Assembly (NCBI GenBank): GCA_035771165.1
Contig: JAWNZC010000106.1
Span: forward strand, 806,001 to 870,000
Length of the DNA: 64,000 nt
Direction of reading: 5' to 3'
Source: Paragorgia papillata
Taxonomy: Eukaryota > Cnidaria > Anthozoa > Scleralcyonacea > Coralliidae
The position numbers were made by a program, and so were the translations under genes. The notes under the pieces are model-generated. The model was not told the DNA's origin. It saw only the letters and a list, made by a program, of their open reading frames with translations, and did not search any database. Numbering within the stretch: the stretch's first letter is position 1; every line of letters starts with the position of its first letter. Shown in pieces: positions 31,616 to 43,690 of the stretch.

Positions 31616-32232
31616 TTAAAGTGGCACTCACACCCCAACTTTTTTTTCAATAATATTAATCTGTTCTATTTGTGGAGTACAAAACTGAAAAAAATGTTTA
31701 TTCGGGTAAATTCTCGCTTTTTTATGGCCTTTCAGAGTTGGTACTTATTTGTCTCATGACCGAGCTGCGGGTTATCTTTGGGAGACTGGTGAGAGAACGA
31801 CTTGTGACGTCACGAGGTGAACACGCACGAAGAAGCTTTATATACTTTACTACAGAAACACTCACAAAGCACTCGTTTTTTCAAGCAATACTCCGCGCGT
31901 TTTATATTTTTTTTTATGTCTTCAACGGAATTATCTTCCGATACTTCTTCTTTCGTATCGGAGAATGAATATTTGTCTGAATACGAGGAAATGTCAGAGA
32001 TTGAAGCCGATGATTCAAGCCAAATCGAGACATCGCATGATGTCACTAATTCGGGCACTACATCTATTGTTGATTCTGCAGTTTCAAGCGACGATGATGC
32101 CTATGCTTGGGCGGATGATCCTGTGGCTGATGAAGAATGGACAGCAGAATATGAAGGAGATATAAGACAAAATGAAATTTTGGAAGAGAAAATGCTAAAG
32201 CGTTTAAATGGAACTACAGAACTTAATGAATG
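31616..32232 (+). mobile_element. 5' end of a TTAA-flanked DNA element with an acidic first exon
   Basis: TTAA plus AGTGGCACTCACACC at 31616 resembles the TTAA plus AGTGTCACTGAGACG terminus at 60181, suggesting a Kolobok/piggyBac-like end. No matching right end was seen. Downstream, ATG 31916 opens an acidic Ser-rich frame (MSSTELSSDTSSFVSE ... EYEEMSEIEADDSS ... RLNGTTELNEW) that runs to a donor, ATG|GTAATG, at 32232. Proteins of this shape continuing into a Cys-rich (W-C-x-C-G-x-C) P2X7-like C-terminal domain are common in cnidarian genomes; that second exon was not found here. Confidence 0.45.
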
Positions 32233-32472
32233 GTAATGTGTTTTTATATAAAATTATTTAGTATTTACAGCAACAGTATATTCATTATATTGTCGATACA
32301 AATCAAGGCTACTAATGTTATATACCAGTATTGTTTGATACTTTGACATGAGCAAAAAGTGCAGTATATACTGTATTATGTGTATACTGTGTAATTTCAT
32401 TTACTTTATAACATTTCAAGACAAAAACTATGCAACTGGAATAAAAGTAAACCTATAATAAGACTTAAAAAC

Positions 32473-33563
32473 CTTGCAGTATGGGCTTTATCGCCTCTAA
32501 AACACTCGGCTATCGCCTCGTGTTTTATATCCGATAAAGCCCTCCTGCGCGGTTTATAAATATTACATATATATATATATATATATAGTTCAATCTACAG
32601 ACACGGTGTTTCGCTGTACAACAGCTCATCAGTGTAGCTTGGAACAATCTGAATGAATTTCATCAATTACTTATACACATGCGATCGTCGGTGACAACCG
32701 CATGTGGGACAGCATCGGTGAAATACATTCAGATAGCGTGAAGTGCGCATGGGCCCAGAGTGCTCAAACTTCCACAAGGGTAGTGAGCGTTGCATTATCG
32801 CTAATAGGTACCCACGGCAACTTCACAGAGTGCTCAACAACACCGAAGTGAAGGAGCGTACATAGTTCAATCTACAGACACGGTGTTTCGCTGTACAACA
32901 GCTCATCAGTGTAGCTTGGAACAATCTGAATGAATTTCATCAATTACTTATACACATGCGATCGTCGGTGACAACCGCATGTGGGACAGCATCGGTGAAA
33001 TACATTCAGATAGCGTGAAGTGCGCATGGGCCCAGAGTGCTCAAACTTCCACAAGGGTAGTGAGCGTTGCATATATATATATATGCATATATATATATTG
33101 CATATATATATATATATATATTGCATATATATATATTGCATATATATATATATTGCATATATATACATATATTGCATATATACATATATTGCATATATAT
33201 ACATATATTGCATATATATATATATATATATATATTGCATATATATATATATATTGCATATATATATATATTGCATATATATATATTGCACATATATATA
33301 TATTGCACATATATATATATATTGCACATATATATATATTGCACATATATATATATATTGCATATATATATATATTGCATATATATATATATTGCATATA
33401 TATATATATTGCATATATATATATATATTGCATATATATATTGCATATATATATATATATATTGCATATATATATATATATATTGCATATATATATATAT
33501 ATATATTGCATATATATATATATTGCATATATATATATATATTGCATATATATATATATATAT

Positions 33564-33608
<45 letters not shown>

Positions 33609-34140
33609 CATATATATATATTTCTAAAATTCATTAATAATTCATGAGGAAAACACAAAGAAAAATCATGAGCGTATTGGATCTATATATGTGATATAGA
33701 CTCGCTGTAAGTTTCTCGCTGGTTTTTAACGGCTGAGATAAGCTTAATTTTCAAAATTACTACGCCAATGAACGTATGAAGTGATTCTTTTTAGAAGCCA
33801 TTTAAAAACCTTGCAGTACGGGCTTTATCGCCTCTAAAACACTCGGCTATCGCCTCGTGTTTTATATCCGATAAAGCCCTCCTGCGCGGTTTATAAATAT
33901 TACATATATATATATATATATATATATAGTTCAATCTACAAACACGGTGTTTCGCTGTACAACAGCTCATCAGTGTAGCTTGGAACAATCTGAATGAATT
34001 TTATCAATTGCTTGACAGTATTGGTGAAGTACATTCAGATAGCGTGAAGTGCGCATGGGCCCAGAGTGCTCAAACTTCCACAAGGGTAGTGAGCGTTGCG
34101 TTATCGCTAATAGGTACCCATATATTTGTATATATATATA
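32473..34140. repeat. Complex repeat cluster around (TA)n / ATTGCATATA microsatellite
   Basis: Two cassettes repeat. AACCTTGCAGTATGGGCTTT ... GCGCGGTTTATAAATATTAC occurs at 32473 and 33807. AGTTCAATCTACAGACACGG ... AAGGGTAGTGAGCGTTGC occurs at 32587, 32862 and 33928, always next to TA runs. Between the second and third lies a 560-bp array of TTGCATATATATATA-type units (33065-33622). The long Tyr/Ile open frames across it on both strands are artefacts of the repeat. Confidence 0.9.
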
Positions 34141-34979
34141 TATATATATATATACAAATATATATATATATACAAATATACATATATATACAAACATACA
34201 ACCAGTTTTTGAACATTTGAATTTGTTTGAAAATCCAAGGCAACTTTATGATGCATTGTTTGCATTCTTGGGACAGTCTTTAACAAACTTATGTCCTTTC
34301 ATTGGATGTTTACACAGCCTACATGTACGGGTCTTAGTCGTTTTCTTCTGTTGGCTCTGTGCAACAACTTGTGAAACTATTAATAAAAAATGAATAATTA
34401 TGCTGTCAGGAATATCAACTCTACTAGTGTGTTCTTATATTATTTATGTATACCTGTCAAAGGTTGCAGTCTGGCAACCGAAAGCTTGTAGTAATAAACA
34501 TCTTTGGTCAGACAACATCTTTAGCAGTTATCAACTCACTGTGCTTGTATTTCCATTCATATGTTTAGTTAACCTGGTGTAGTTGGAGGGATGTTTTTGA
34601 CAACCATTTTCTTCCTGTCTTCTCTTTTCTTCACTGCATCCGCTCTTGATTGCTTGTTAAGCATGGTATTCTTCCGCCTTATCCCTCACGGGGTCGGCCG
34701 AGAGTACAACAATCTTTGCCATCTATTTCGGTCTGTCGCGTCGTCCTACAAATTTTCTCGGTGAAGGATTTTCTCGTTGACATCAGAGCAGAAGGCAAAC
34801 ACTTTATAATGATTCAACCGTATCAAAGTATCCACAAAAAGTTTAAAAAATACAAAAAACGATATTTCAAAGGGAGAAAGTTGGGTACGGATGGACAAGA
34901 CGAAAATGGACAAGACGATAATGACATTATTATATTGTCAGCTAATCAGCCAAAAGAAGATAATAAATATTTTTGACCT

Positions 34980-35457
34980 GTAAACGAATCCTGGCAACAA
35001 GTTAAGTGTTGAGATCATGGCCTTGTTCTTGTACAACCCACGCACGCCAAACCAGAAAGCTTACATTAACAAGTCCACCAACTACTCGAAAGTCGATCAA
35101 AGCCGGCGGAAATTGCTATTTTCGTGCCATTTCGTTTTGGTTGACAGGGAGCGGTAACCAACATGAAGAAGTTTGACGTATATTTGTCTCGTATATAGAG
35201 AGTAGTTGGGAAGACCTCGGGAAACAGATTGTCGGGGAAAGGGTTTCCGACTACCTGAAGAAGTCACAAATGAAGAAATCCGGAATTTGGGCATCCGAAA
35301 ATTAAATATTTGCGACAGCAGAATTGTTTCAAACGTCAATTTGGGTATTTGTGAAAGCGGGGAAGAATTACAGATGGTATCCGCATAACCCTAAAGCAGG
35401 CCCCACAAAAGAATGTATGTATCTGTCAAATCTGTCTTATCATTTTGTTTTGTTGTA
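34980..35457 (+). pseudogene. OTU-type cysteine protease domain, pseudogene
   Basis: One frame from about 35075 to 35457 reads AGGNCYFRAISFWLTGSGNQ (the OTU catalytic Cys block, usually with Asp where Ala-Gly stands here), then IVGERVSDYLKK, IWASEN, IFATAELFQTSIWVF, and YLSNLSYHF, which fits the block with the catalytic His. Two in-frame stops (TGA at about 35174 and TAA near 35303) and loss of the Asp make it inactive. Upstream, 34650-34976 has an open frame that may belong to the same gene (basic, with DENGQDDNDIII). The 3' end is cut by a LINE fragment. Function, if once active: deubiquitination. Confidence 0.6.
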
Positions 35458-36017
35458 TCTTCAGAGACTTCTAAGATTACAGAAACGATGTGCTAGGTTA
35501 ATTCTATGACAACTCAGTTAAGCTCTTTAACAAACTGGGTTGGCTTCCCATAGATGATATTATATGCATTAAGAAACTTTATATGCTTCATAAAATAAGT
35601 CAAGGCCATTGCCCAGATTACTTTAATACATATATTGAATATATTAGAAACACTCCTAAGTATAGCACAAGATCTGCCTCAACTAATAATATAACAATAC
35701 CAGCTTGCAAAAGAAACTCTGGCTTAAAAACGCTTCATTCAAGCGCTTGCCGTTTGTGGAACGTCCTTCATCCTAGTTGTCGGGAAATTATCTCTCATAC
35801 TAATTTTAGAAAGTATTTATATAAACAATATGTCATTAAGAACTTCTCACTAGACCACTTTCAGACCTACAAGACATACTGATACACATACCTATTTATT
35901 TCTATTTCTTTCTTTTGTAATTAGTCTTCTGTAGGAGGGCCATTATGAAAACTACCGTGTGACCGGTAATTAATGTACTCCACCCTCGTTAAATAAAGTT
36001 TTTCTTCTTCTTCTTCT
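35458..36017 (+). mobile_element. 5'-truncated LINE fragment (C-terminal end of reverse transcriptase ORF)
   Basis: Encodes LQRLLRLQKRCARLI, then after a frameshift KLYMLHKISQGHCPDYF, TRSASTNNITIP and ACRLWNVLHPS, typical of the region downstream of the RT domain in CR1/L2-like LINEs. It ends AATAAAGTTTTTC followed by a short TTC repeat (36003-36017), a normal 3' tail for such elements. Only about 0.56 kb remains. Confidence 0.75.
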
Positions 36018-36578
36018 ACATTCATTGTTATCGGCTGTTTTGATTTTCTGCCAGTTGACTCAACCTGATGGCTGAACATGCGGCTTTATACGACCATTAC
36101 ATGTAGAATGAGTCAAACAAGTTGATATTTGTGGTTAATTTATAACATATATTTGTGTCTATATATATATATATAGATTCTACAATCATCGAACACTCGC
36201 ATAAATAAATTATATCTGCATGTTTCAAATCTTGTTCTGTGGAAAGGAGATCTAAATATAGTACAGTTGAAACATGATATCTCAACAAGTATAGGACAAA
36301 GCCAGAAACGGTTTCAAGCCTCTAGGGAATAATTAAATCTCGGGGGTTTCATTGGTCATTGACTGAAACCCTTTGATACATCTAAATATTCATTGGTTAT
36401 AGCATGAAACTGCCACAGTAATGATAACTCTGTTGACTGACAAGATTTATTATGCCCCTGACGCTGAACAGTGCTTTATAAACCACGCAGCACGCAGCTA
36501 CCATTTTAGATATAGTGAAATAAAAGTAGCGTGCTGCACAGGCAGTGTTGAAAGAACAATCGAAATATATATATAAAT

Positions 36579-36708
36579 ATACTGCCGAAACAGAGAACTT
36601 AGGAGTCTAATGTTTCGAGCGAAGGCCCTTCGTCAGAGAGAAACGTGAAGAGTGTATATCTATGAGGAAGATTCGCTCGAAACGTTACGTTCTCTGTTTC
36701 GGCAGTAT
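36579..36708. repeat. Inverted repeat with CTTCGTCAGAG core
   Basis: ATACTGCCGAAACAGAGAAC and its reverse complement bracket TTTCGAGCGAAGGCCCTTCG and GTCAGAGAGAAACGTG. A MITE-like family. Confidence 0.8.
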
Positions 36709-37289
36709 ATCTAACCTTACTATATTACCATACTGTATAAATTGATTCAGTATTTATCAAACACTCGCATATATGTTGTATCCTAAGAAAGAAATTATAT
36801 TAGATGCTAACAAAATAACTGCATGTTTAAAATCTTGAAATTGTCTGTCGTGAGACTACTTAACATTCCATCCATATAGGTTTTATCACAGTAATAAGAA
36901 CAGGATGTGTTCTGTGACAACTGATTAAAAGTAAAACCTCTTTGATGAAACACCTTTGGTAAGCTATCCAGTTTTTGTTTCTATTTTATATAAAAGATGT
37001 TGTTCTACAGAATCACTGTAACAGACTTAACTTGTTTGCTTTGAGAGATTAGAAGTTTGTTAAGAATATCTAAATATGAAAAGATAATTTAATTTAGTAG
37101 ATGAGAAAACCAGAAACGGTTTCAAGCTTCTAGGGAATAATTAAATCCCGGGGATTTCATTGGTCATTGACTAAAACCCATTCATACATCTAAACATTCA
37201 TTGGTTATGGCGTGAAACTGTTTCAGTAATGATAACTCTGTTTTGATATTCTGCCAACTGACTGATTTATGGTACTGCACAGTGCTCGA

Positions 37290-37560
37290 CCCCTTTCCAC
37301 CTGTATCCTTCTTTTGGAAGGATGCAGCCTTTAGTATTTAATGTGGCTAACACCAGAGTATTTTATTCTGGCTAAGGCCAGACGATTTTACTCCTCAAGG
37401 GGTGAGTTCTCGGGTGCCAATGGGTTAATGGCAATTAACCCTTTTGCGCCTGTATCCTTTCTTTTGGAAGGATGCAGCATTTAGTATATTTTACTCTGGC
37501 TAACGCTAAAGTATTTAACTCTGGCTAACGCCAGCCGATTTTACTGGTCATTGATCACAA
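37290..37560. repeat. Two tandem units of a TTTTACTC/GGCTAACGCCAG repeat
   Basis: CCTGTATCC..TTCTTTTGGAAGG and CTGGCTAACGCCAG..GATTTTACT units occur at 37298-37420 and 37448-37545. No coding potential. Confidence 0.75.
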
Positions 37561-38221
37561 TGTCTGACAAATATATTGTGTGTTTTCCTGGGCGTGTGAC
37601 TTGTATTTACTTGCTACTTAAGAAGGTTTTCACACATTCATTGACATAATGAATGCCAAAGGTTGATATTTGTGATTAATTTATGACATATATAAATTGA
37701 TTCCACAATATCAACTCGCATACATGTATATCTTATGAAAGAAATTATGTTAGAACTGATAACAAAATAACTGCATATTTAAAATCATGAAATTGTCTTT
37801 CATCAATCATCAGACTGCTTAGCATCCATCAATAGGTTTTACTTGAGATATAAATATAGTACAGTTGAAACATGATATCTCGACAAGTATAGGACAAAAC
37901 CAAAAACGGTTTCAAGCCTCCAGGGAATAATTAAATCCCGGAGACTTCATTGGTCATTGACTGAAACCCTTTCATACATGTAAACATTCATTGGTTATCA
38001 CGTGAAACTGTTTCAGTAATAAATCATTTTTAATTTTCTGCAAATTGATTGGCTCACAGCTGAAAAGTCAAATATATTTTGATTTACAGGTTTCTTTCTA
38101 CTTCTACAGGTATTTTCACTGGTTGTTGTCAACACAGATGTTTTTGCACACTCAACGTTTCGTTTCAGCTCTTTGGTTGGCGTTTTTCTATATTCTTCGG
38201 TAAGTCTATCAACATCCCTGG

Positions 38222-38622
38222 TAGAAATCCTGAACAGGATCCTAACATAACAGGATCCTAACAGGATCCTAAATTTTCTTAAATCAGGATCCTGTCATGT
38301 CAGGATCCTGTACAAGATCCTGTAGGATCCTACAGGATCTTGTACACGATCTTGTAGGATCCTATAAGATTCTGATAGGATCCTGTAGGATCCAACTCAG
38401 GATCCTGCAGGATCTGGAATTGGATCCCACAGGATTTGATAGGATCCTAGTAGGATCTTGTTAGGATCCTAGTAAAATCCTAAATTTTCTAGAATCTGGA
38501 TCCTACTCAGGATCCTGCAGGATCTGGTATTGGATCCCACAGGATCCTAGTAAGATCGTAAATTTTCCTAAATGAGGAACCTATTCCGGATCCTAATGAG
38601 GATCCTATTCAGGATCCTACAT
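38222..38622. repeat. GGATCC-rich palindromic minisatellite
   Basis: About 400 bp built from AGGATCCT-centred palindromes (AGGATCCTAACAGGATCCTA, TAGGATCCTACAGGATCT) with repeated TAAATTTTC spacers. Roughly 20 near-perfect GGATCC or GATCCT cores are visible. Confidence 0.9.
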
Positions 38623-38724
38623 AATAATTATCTATAATTACAGGCTGAGAATTTGTTGTGCTAAAATATTTTATTATTTTATTTTTTTTATTAAATCAGT
38701 ATCAAATATTCTTGAAAAAATGTT

Positions 38725-38826
38725 CTTATCAAACTAAATATTGGTTACTCTATTTATTCCAAACTCACAAAAGGTTGCGAGTTTGGAATAAATAAATAGG
38801 AACCAATAATTATTTAGTTTGATAAG
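38725..38826. repeat. Hairpin
   Basis: CTTATCAAACTAAATATTGG ... TATTTATTCCAAACTC and its reverse complement around a short CACAAAAGGTTGC loop. MITE-like. Confidence 0.9.
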
Positions 38827-38892
38827 AAGTAAAATATTTCAAGGTGTATACACAAAAAATGCACGGTATATAGTGTTCAGTATTCTGTTAAA

Positions 38893-41413
38893 TTATAACG
38901 AGGCAGCATTGCCTGGATTGGCTGTTTTCCGCTTCCAAGCTTTGAGCTTGTCCAAACATTTTTGGTTTAGACTGGTGCGAATTTCACTCCAATATTTTTG
39001 GATTTCAATAGTCAAAATCACTGGCTCCGGCCGAAATATACACAAGTTACAAGTACACACCAACTTACTCTTAATCAAGTTAACTTTTGCTGGATCCATT
39101 GCAGCCAGATCCGTATTGCAGCCATCTTTGGGCTCTACACAACCAGTCATCATTTCATCATCCGTGAAAAGATGAGAAAGAAGGGTGGTGGCATAGAGAT
39201 TGTGCTTCTTAGGCTTGGCTGGTACATCCTGGATAAGGTTGACTCTCTAATTATCTAAAATAGAAATTTGTTTATTTTAATTTGTTCAGTTTTGTAGTTC
39301 AAGTTACCTTCAGCGCTATATTCTTGCAGTGAGCATGTGTAATTGTCTATATATCCTAAATGTTTGAGATAATAAAATATATATTATATATTGATTTATG
39401 ACAGAAAAGAGATTGTAGTGGTTTAGTATTTTGTCAATTCAACTATCTTGGATTTTGTGTTCAATGCGAACAGCTCAGCGAGATGCATAATTAATCGGCC
39501 TAATCGGTGAAATGAAACTGACATAGTCTTCGTGTCACCGATTTTGCGTTTGCAGCATTTACTACTGCACATAGTTTTGCAGATTTTGCCCGATCTATGC
39601 TGCTCTGCGTGATTCACTCATTGCCTCAGCTGCTGCCCTTTTAGGTTATAACATGGTTGAAGCTACTGATTCTCAAACATTTAATATTCTGCTGATTTTT
39701 CTTTGAAACAATTCTGTGAATTTTCAAATTAAAAAGCATTTTTTTATTAGGGTTCAAAACTTTACTATCGATACATGTAGTGGTACCTGACCAGTGATAT
39801 GGCTAGTGACAGATGCAAGTGGCAGAGTAGTGTTAGTGCAGCCACAGCCCGCAGGTAGCTGCTTAAGTCCAACCCCCAGGATTGGGGAAAAGAAGACTTT
39901 AAATCGTAGAGTAGTAGTAGATTTACTTCTTCATCCTAGTTTAAATACTGTACCTTCAATATTATTGTAACTTATTTATTTATTTACTCATAGTGACTGT
40001 TACAAGTTTGTTGGGTTTTTTCAGAGTTTTTTTTTGTTTTTTTTCTCAAATGTTCTACCTTGTGTATTCTGTAATTTTTTTGCGCGAGTCCCCTGGATGA
40101 GCTGATATTGCAGCTCTTGGGGCAAATGTCAATAAAATATATGTTTATATTAAAAAAAGTTCTAGTCCTAGTCAAGCACGAGTCAAGTTAAAAATCCTCA
40201 GTAATTTGACATTTTTTTGTTTTTAACAGTTGCTATTTCTTTTCCTCTTAAAGTCTCAATAAATAGTGAAAATGTGTTCGATCGATTGTATGTATTGTCG
40301 CATCAATGTGGCAATGCTATAATGGTAGTACTGTCAATTTTTGGTTTCCCTATATAGTTTTCCTCAGCGAGAAACAAGCAGAAAACTGCCATTTCAATCA
40401 CTGTCAAATTACTGAGGTTCTTTAACTTGTCTCAAACTTAACTCGATCGTGACTCTTGCTTGACTCGCACTCGTTGTTGACTTGTGAAATGACCTAGCTA
40501 ACTCGTATCCTTGACAGTTCACAACAATATATACATGAATACTTACAAAATCTTCCTGACTGCCTTCTGTTTGTATCGCAGCTGTAACCTCCTCATTTCC
40601 TATAAGACAAGGGGATGTCTGTGTTCTCTGCAATAAAAGAATAAAATTGGTGAATAGGTCGACGATGTAACTTTATATTTGATGAAGAGTGATAAGTGAA
40701 CAAGACCAATGTATGAAACACATGTCCAAAAGCTGACTTTTTGCTGCGATTAACAACCCATTTTGTTTTACATTAATTTAAATGAAAGATACTTTTACTC
40801 AGGTGAAATGTCACCATCCATATAATAGTTAACGTTTCTGCATGATTCTATCAGACAAGACATTCCATCAGACGTTTGGAATGCAATTTTTTCTTTGAGA
40901 TTTACCTGTATTGTTCCATTTAAGGAACCTCCGGGTGAACTTAAATTTGATCCACATTTGAATTTCTTTTGTGGTGGTGTCATGGTTGCAGGTAGCAGTT
41001 GCGGACCACTCTGTCTCTTGTAACTCTCATTAACAAGCTGCTGCAGGAGTCCTTTTATGTCGTCCAACCTGGTGGTGACATCTTTGACAGCTGTCAAAAA
41101 TTTAATGGCAATGTCTATAAATGGCAATATCTATAAAAATATATATATATATATATAATAACTATTTGTGACTATTTGTGACCATTAGCTAGATTTTGGT
41201 ATTACTGATGTACCTGTTCTAATTTCTAGGAAAATCCATTTGGAATTCATGTACAACAAATGAATTCAACTGTATATACATACAGTCCATCTATTGTCAG
41301 CTAAACCTTTTATAACAATTTCCCTACATCAAATAAATTACCTTTTCATGTGATGTTGATGCAGACATCTTCAATAGGCTACTGACCCTTTTGGCCTCTT
41401 TTGACAACTCCAT
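38893..41413 (-). CDS. BEN-domain protein, four exons, 243 aa
   Basis: Exons on the minus strand: 41342-41413 (ATG; MELSKEAKRVSSLLKMSA), 40906-41130, 40547-40627 and 38893-39246 (TAA). All three introns are phase 0, and all borders have AG/GT with good donors (GTAATT, GTAAAT, GTAAGT). The C-terminal exon holds the BEN-like domain: NLYATTLLSHLFTDDEMM, then DPAKVNLIKSKLV and IEIQKYWSEIRTSLNQ. The middle is a short helix (DVTTRLDDIKGLLQQLV) and a Pro/Ser/Lys linker. BEN proteins bind DNA or chromatin as adaptors, usually as repressors. Length and single C-terminal BEN suit a small invertebrate member. Read-through into intron 2 would add a short alternative end (VNLKEKIAFQ...). The gene is intact with no frameshift. 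Confidence 0.75.
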
Positions 41414-41962
41414 TTCTAAACGAAAAGCTCACCATTATACAATTATTATATGAACTCGTTTTCTAGTCTGTGCGCAAAATCTTGCACGCTGGTTGGTTGC
41501 CTGACTCTATGGCAGTGCAAATAAATTTTCCTTACAGACCGATTAGTTTTGGCGGGAAAATTTTATGGCCGATATTCGACTGAGATAAACAAACAAGATC
41601 TAAAAGTAATCTATAATTACATTTTTTGAAAGAGTCTTATGACTTAAAATTAGACTTAATTAAAGTACCACTACGCCGGCGACAAAATTACGTTAAAAAC
41701 AACGAACAATGTAACAATTTCTTTACTATATATGACCTTGTTTGTTCGGTTTGTGCAGGCCACAGGGAAATAATTAGTACTTTGCGTAATCGTTTTTTCT
41801 CACATGCCTCACTTATCTGTTCGAAACCCGTCTAGACCTGACACTTAATATTAATAGTGGCAAAACTGTCAGCCTATCCATTCAAAATTTCATTAAAAAA
41901 ATAAAATTTGTTTGAAATCAAAAGTTGTTTTTTTTCAGTATTTTTAATAAATCTTATAAACT

Positions 41963-42712
41963 TTACAATATTTTTTTAAAGAAAAAAACTACAATAATAA
42001 CACACAGATATTTATTAATAATATTAATTACATGATTGTATAATTCTTTATATATATCCGTTGAATAAATAATGGTAATTTCATAATTTATATAAAGTTT
42101 GGTAGCTTCAGCATATTTTTTACTACCAGCCATTTTAAAATTATCATCAGTAAATTTAATTTGTTGAACCAATACTAAATCTTCATCATCAGGTAAATCA
42201 TAATTTAAATCCCTGAAATCAATCGAATTTAGAAACATATTGTTCTTTGGTGAATTTATTAATTGATTTCTACTCCAATTCTTAGTATCAGAAACAAATG
42301 AACCAGCAAAATTCCCTGTAAGTTGTGAATCAAACATGGATTTCTTTACTTGTATTATAGAAAAAGAAATAGCGTCCTCGTATATAGGATCACAATCCTT
42401 ATCAATTTTTATTTTAATTTCATGAATAATTTTTCTTTTCTTCCATTCAGTTAAATCAGTTACTTTTGTTAAAGATAAATCGGCAAACGATTTATGTAAT
42501 CCACGCGATATTTGACGAGTAGTTTCATTAACAATTTCATCAACTATAACACCCTTTGTCCAATTTTGCTCTCGAAATCCATAAGCACCATTCACATCTT
42601 TGCCGGGAATAAAGCTCGTTTTTTTTTTGTGAATGAAACCAGATTCTATCATTTTTTTAAATAATTTTTTTACTAGCCATAAAGAGATAAAATTTTCTCT
42701 TTCTTCTTCCAA
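41963..42712 (-). CDS. Uncharacterised 249-aa protein of the AT-rich ORF cluster
   Basis: An intact intronless frame starting MEEERENFISLWLVKKLF. It contains SFADLSLTKVTDLTEWKKRK, SMFDSQLTGNFAGSF and INYEITIIY, and ends with a hydrophobic then basic tail (CVIIVVFFFKKIL), perhaps a membrane anchor. No family recognised. Alternating beta-type segments and its position in a compact gene cluster make a structural or capsid-associated role conceivable, but this is only inference. Codons are strongly A/T-ending compared with the BEN gene beside it. Confidence 0.5.
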   Translation of the reverse strand: MEEERENFISLWLVKKLFKKMIESGFIHKKKTSFIPGKDVNGAYGFREQNWTKGVIVDEIVNETTRQISRGLHKSFADLSLTKVTDLTEWKKRKIIHEIKIKIDKDCDPIYEDAISFSIIQVKKSMFDSQLTGNFAGSFVSDTKNWSRNQLINSPKNNMFLNSIDFRDLNYDLPDDEDLVLVQQIKFTDDNFKMAGSKKYAEATKLYINYEITIIYSTDIYKELYNHVINIINKYLCVIIVVFFFKKIL

Positions 42713-42872
42713 TCACAAAGTTTTTCACAAATTCTTGCTGCGAAAAGAAACGTCTCATACAACGAACAATGACAATGTGAATTAAATTAATTATGTTCTC
42801 TACATCTCATTATATCAAGATTAAAATATTCAAGTAAAAATTCATATTTTTCTACACCGAAATGTTCCAAAT

Positions 42873-43328
42873 TTAGGGCAGCAACATCGATTTCTTTACA
42901 TAATCTAGATTCAAGATCCCCTCTTTGTAACGGATTAAAATATCTTTTTTTCCATCAAATTGTTTCTTTAAAAATTCGAATAATTCTTCTTGACTATAAT
43001 AATAACCGTTTTTTCGAAAATTGTACAATCTCAATCCATGAATCCCATATTGACGTTTTACACATCGTTTGGTTTGCTGATCCAATTGATAAGACGTTGG
43101 TAGACTCTCTGCATAGCACTGAAGCGATTCATATTCATTATTTTCCATATCAAATATACTAACTTCGCGGTAATATACGTTTCCTTTGATAACAAAACAT
43201 TCACAATCCATGATATGTGTAACATCCTTCAATATTTTATTACCCATCTCCGTAAACAATTTTTCATGATTTGAAATTTTATTAAAAGCGCAATCATACT
43301 CTGAATACATATTTACAACACCGTTCAA
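42873..43328 (-). CDS. RNase H-like nuclease-type protein (tentative), 151 aa
   Basis: An intact intronless frame. The order IMDCECFVIKGNVYYREVS, then VKRQYGIHGLRLYNF, recalls a family of small RNase H-fold exonuclease-like proteins in invertebrate genomes and virus-like elements (acidic residue and F near the start, K-E/R-E strand, then R..HGL.W/Y). Here some hallmark residues differ (DCECF, HGLRL), so activity is uncertain. It is transcribed in the same direction as 41963-42712, about 160 bp upstream of it. Confidence 0.4.
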   Translation of the reverse strand: MNGVVNMYSEYDCAFNKISNHEKLFTEMGNKILKDVTHIMDCECFVIKGNVYYREVSIFDMENNEYESLQCYAESLPTSYQLDQQTKRCVKRQYGIHGLRLYNFRKNGYYYSQEELFEFLKKQFDGKKDILIRYKEGILNLDYVKKSMLLP

Positions 43329-43396
43329 TAAACTAAATTAACAAAAGATTTTTTTCCCACAACCTTTTATAAATAAAATGAAAGGGTATTTTTTTC

Positions 43397-43408
43397 TAAA
43401 AGTCAACA
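43397..43408 (+). promoter_or_regulatory. Shared promoter-like motif TAAAAGTCAACA (copy 1)
   Basis: The exact 12-mer also occurs at 44840-44851. Both follow a T-run, and each lies upstream of a plus-strand ORF (43691 and 44889). With its TATAAAAG-like left half it could be a TATA box/initiator. Confidence 0.45.
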
Positions 43409-43690
43409 TCTACAATCTTATGAAAATTCAATTCATTTTTAATTTCATACCAAATATGGTTAGCAGATACAGACCAAAATTAGATGCGAATAAACAACAT
43501 TCCATACCATATATAGTAAGCGTCTAGGTGAAAAACACATCTGTAACCACATACCAATTACAACACAAAGACATCCCTTTACCGTATATGGAATGTAATG
43601 ATTATAAAAAGATCTGTTATTTCATCAAATTTTCATTTCAAACTCAAAAAACCAAAGAAAGGACAAAGAAGAAAAAGAATGCTGATAAAG

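Larger units (their letters stand above)
36255..38030. repeat. Three dispersed copies of a ~180-bp repeat
   Basis: ACAGTTGAAACATGATATCT / GAAACGGTTTCAAGCCTC / GGGAATAATTAAATC / TTTCATTGGTCATTGACT occurs at about 36261-36440, 37110-37240 and 37862-38030. Surrounding sequence (TGATTAATTTATGACATATA; AACTCGCATA) is also repeated, so the unit is larger and decayed. Confidence 0.8.

Noticed and set aside
32944..33658. Long Tyr/Ile-rich open frames on both strands (up to about 220 codons)
   Set aside because: They are translations of a TTGCATATATA microsatellite, which has no stop codons in several frames; not genes.
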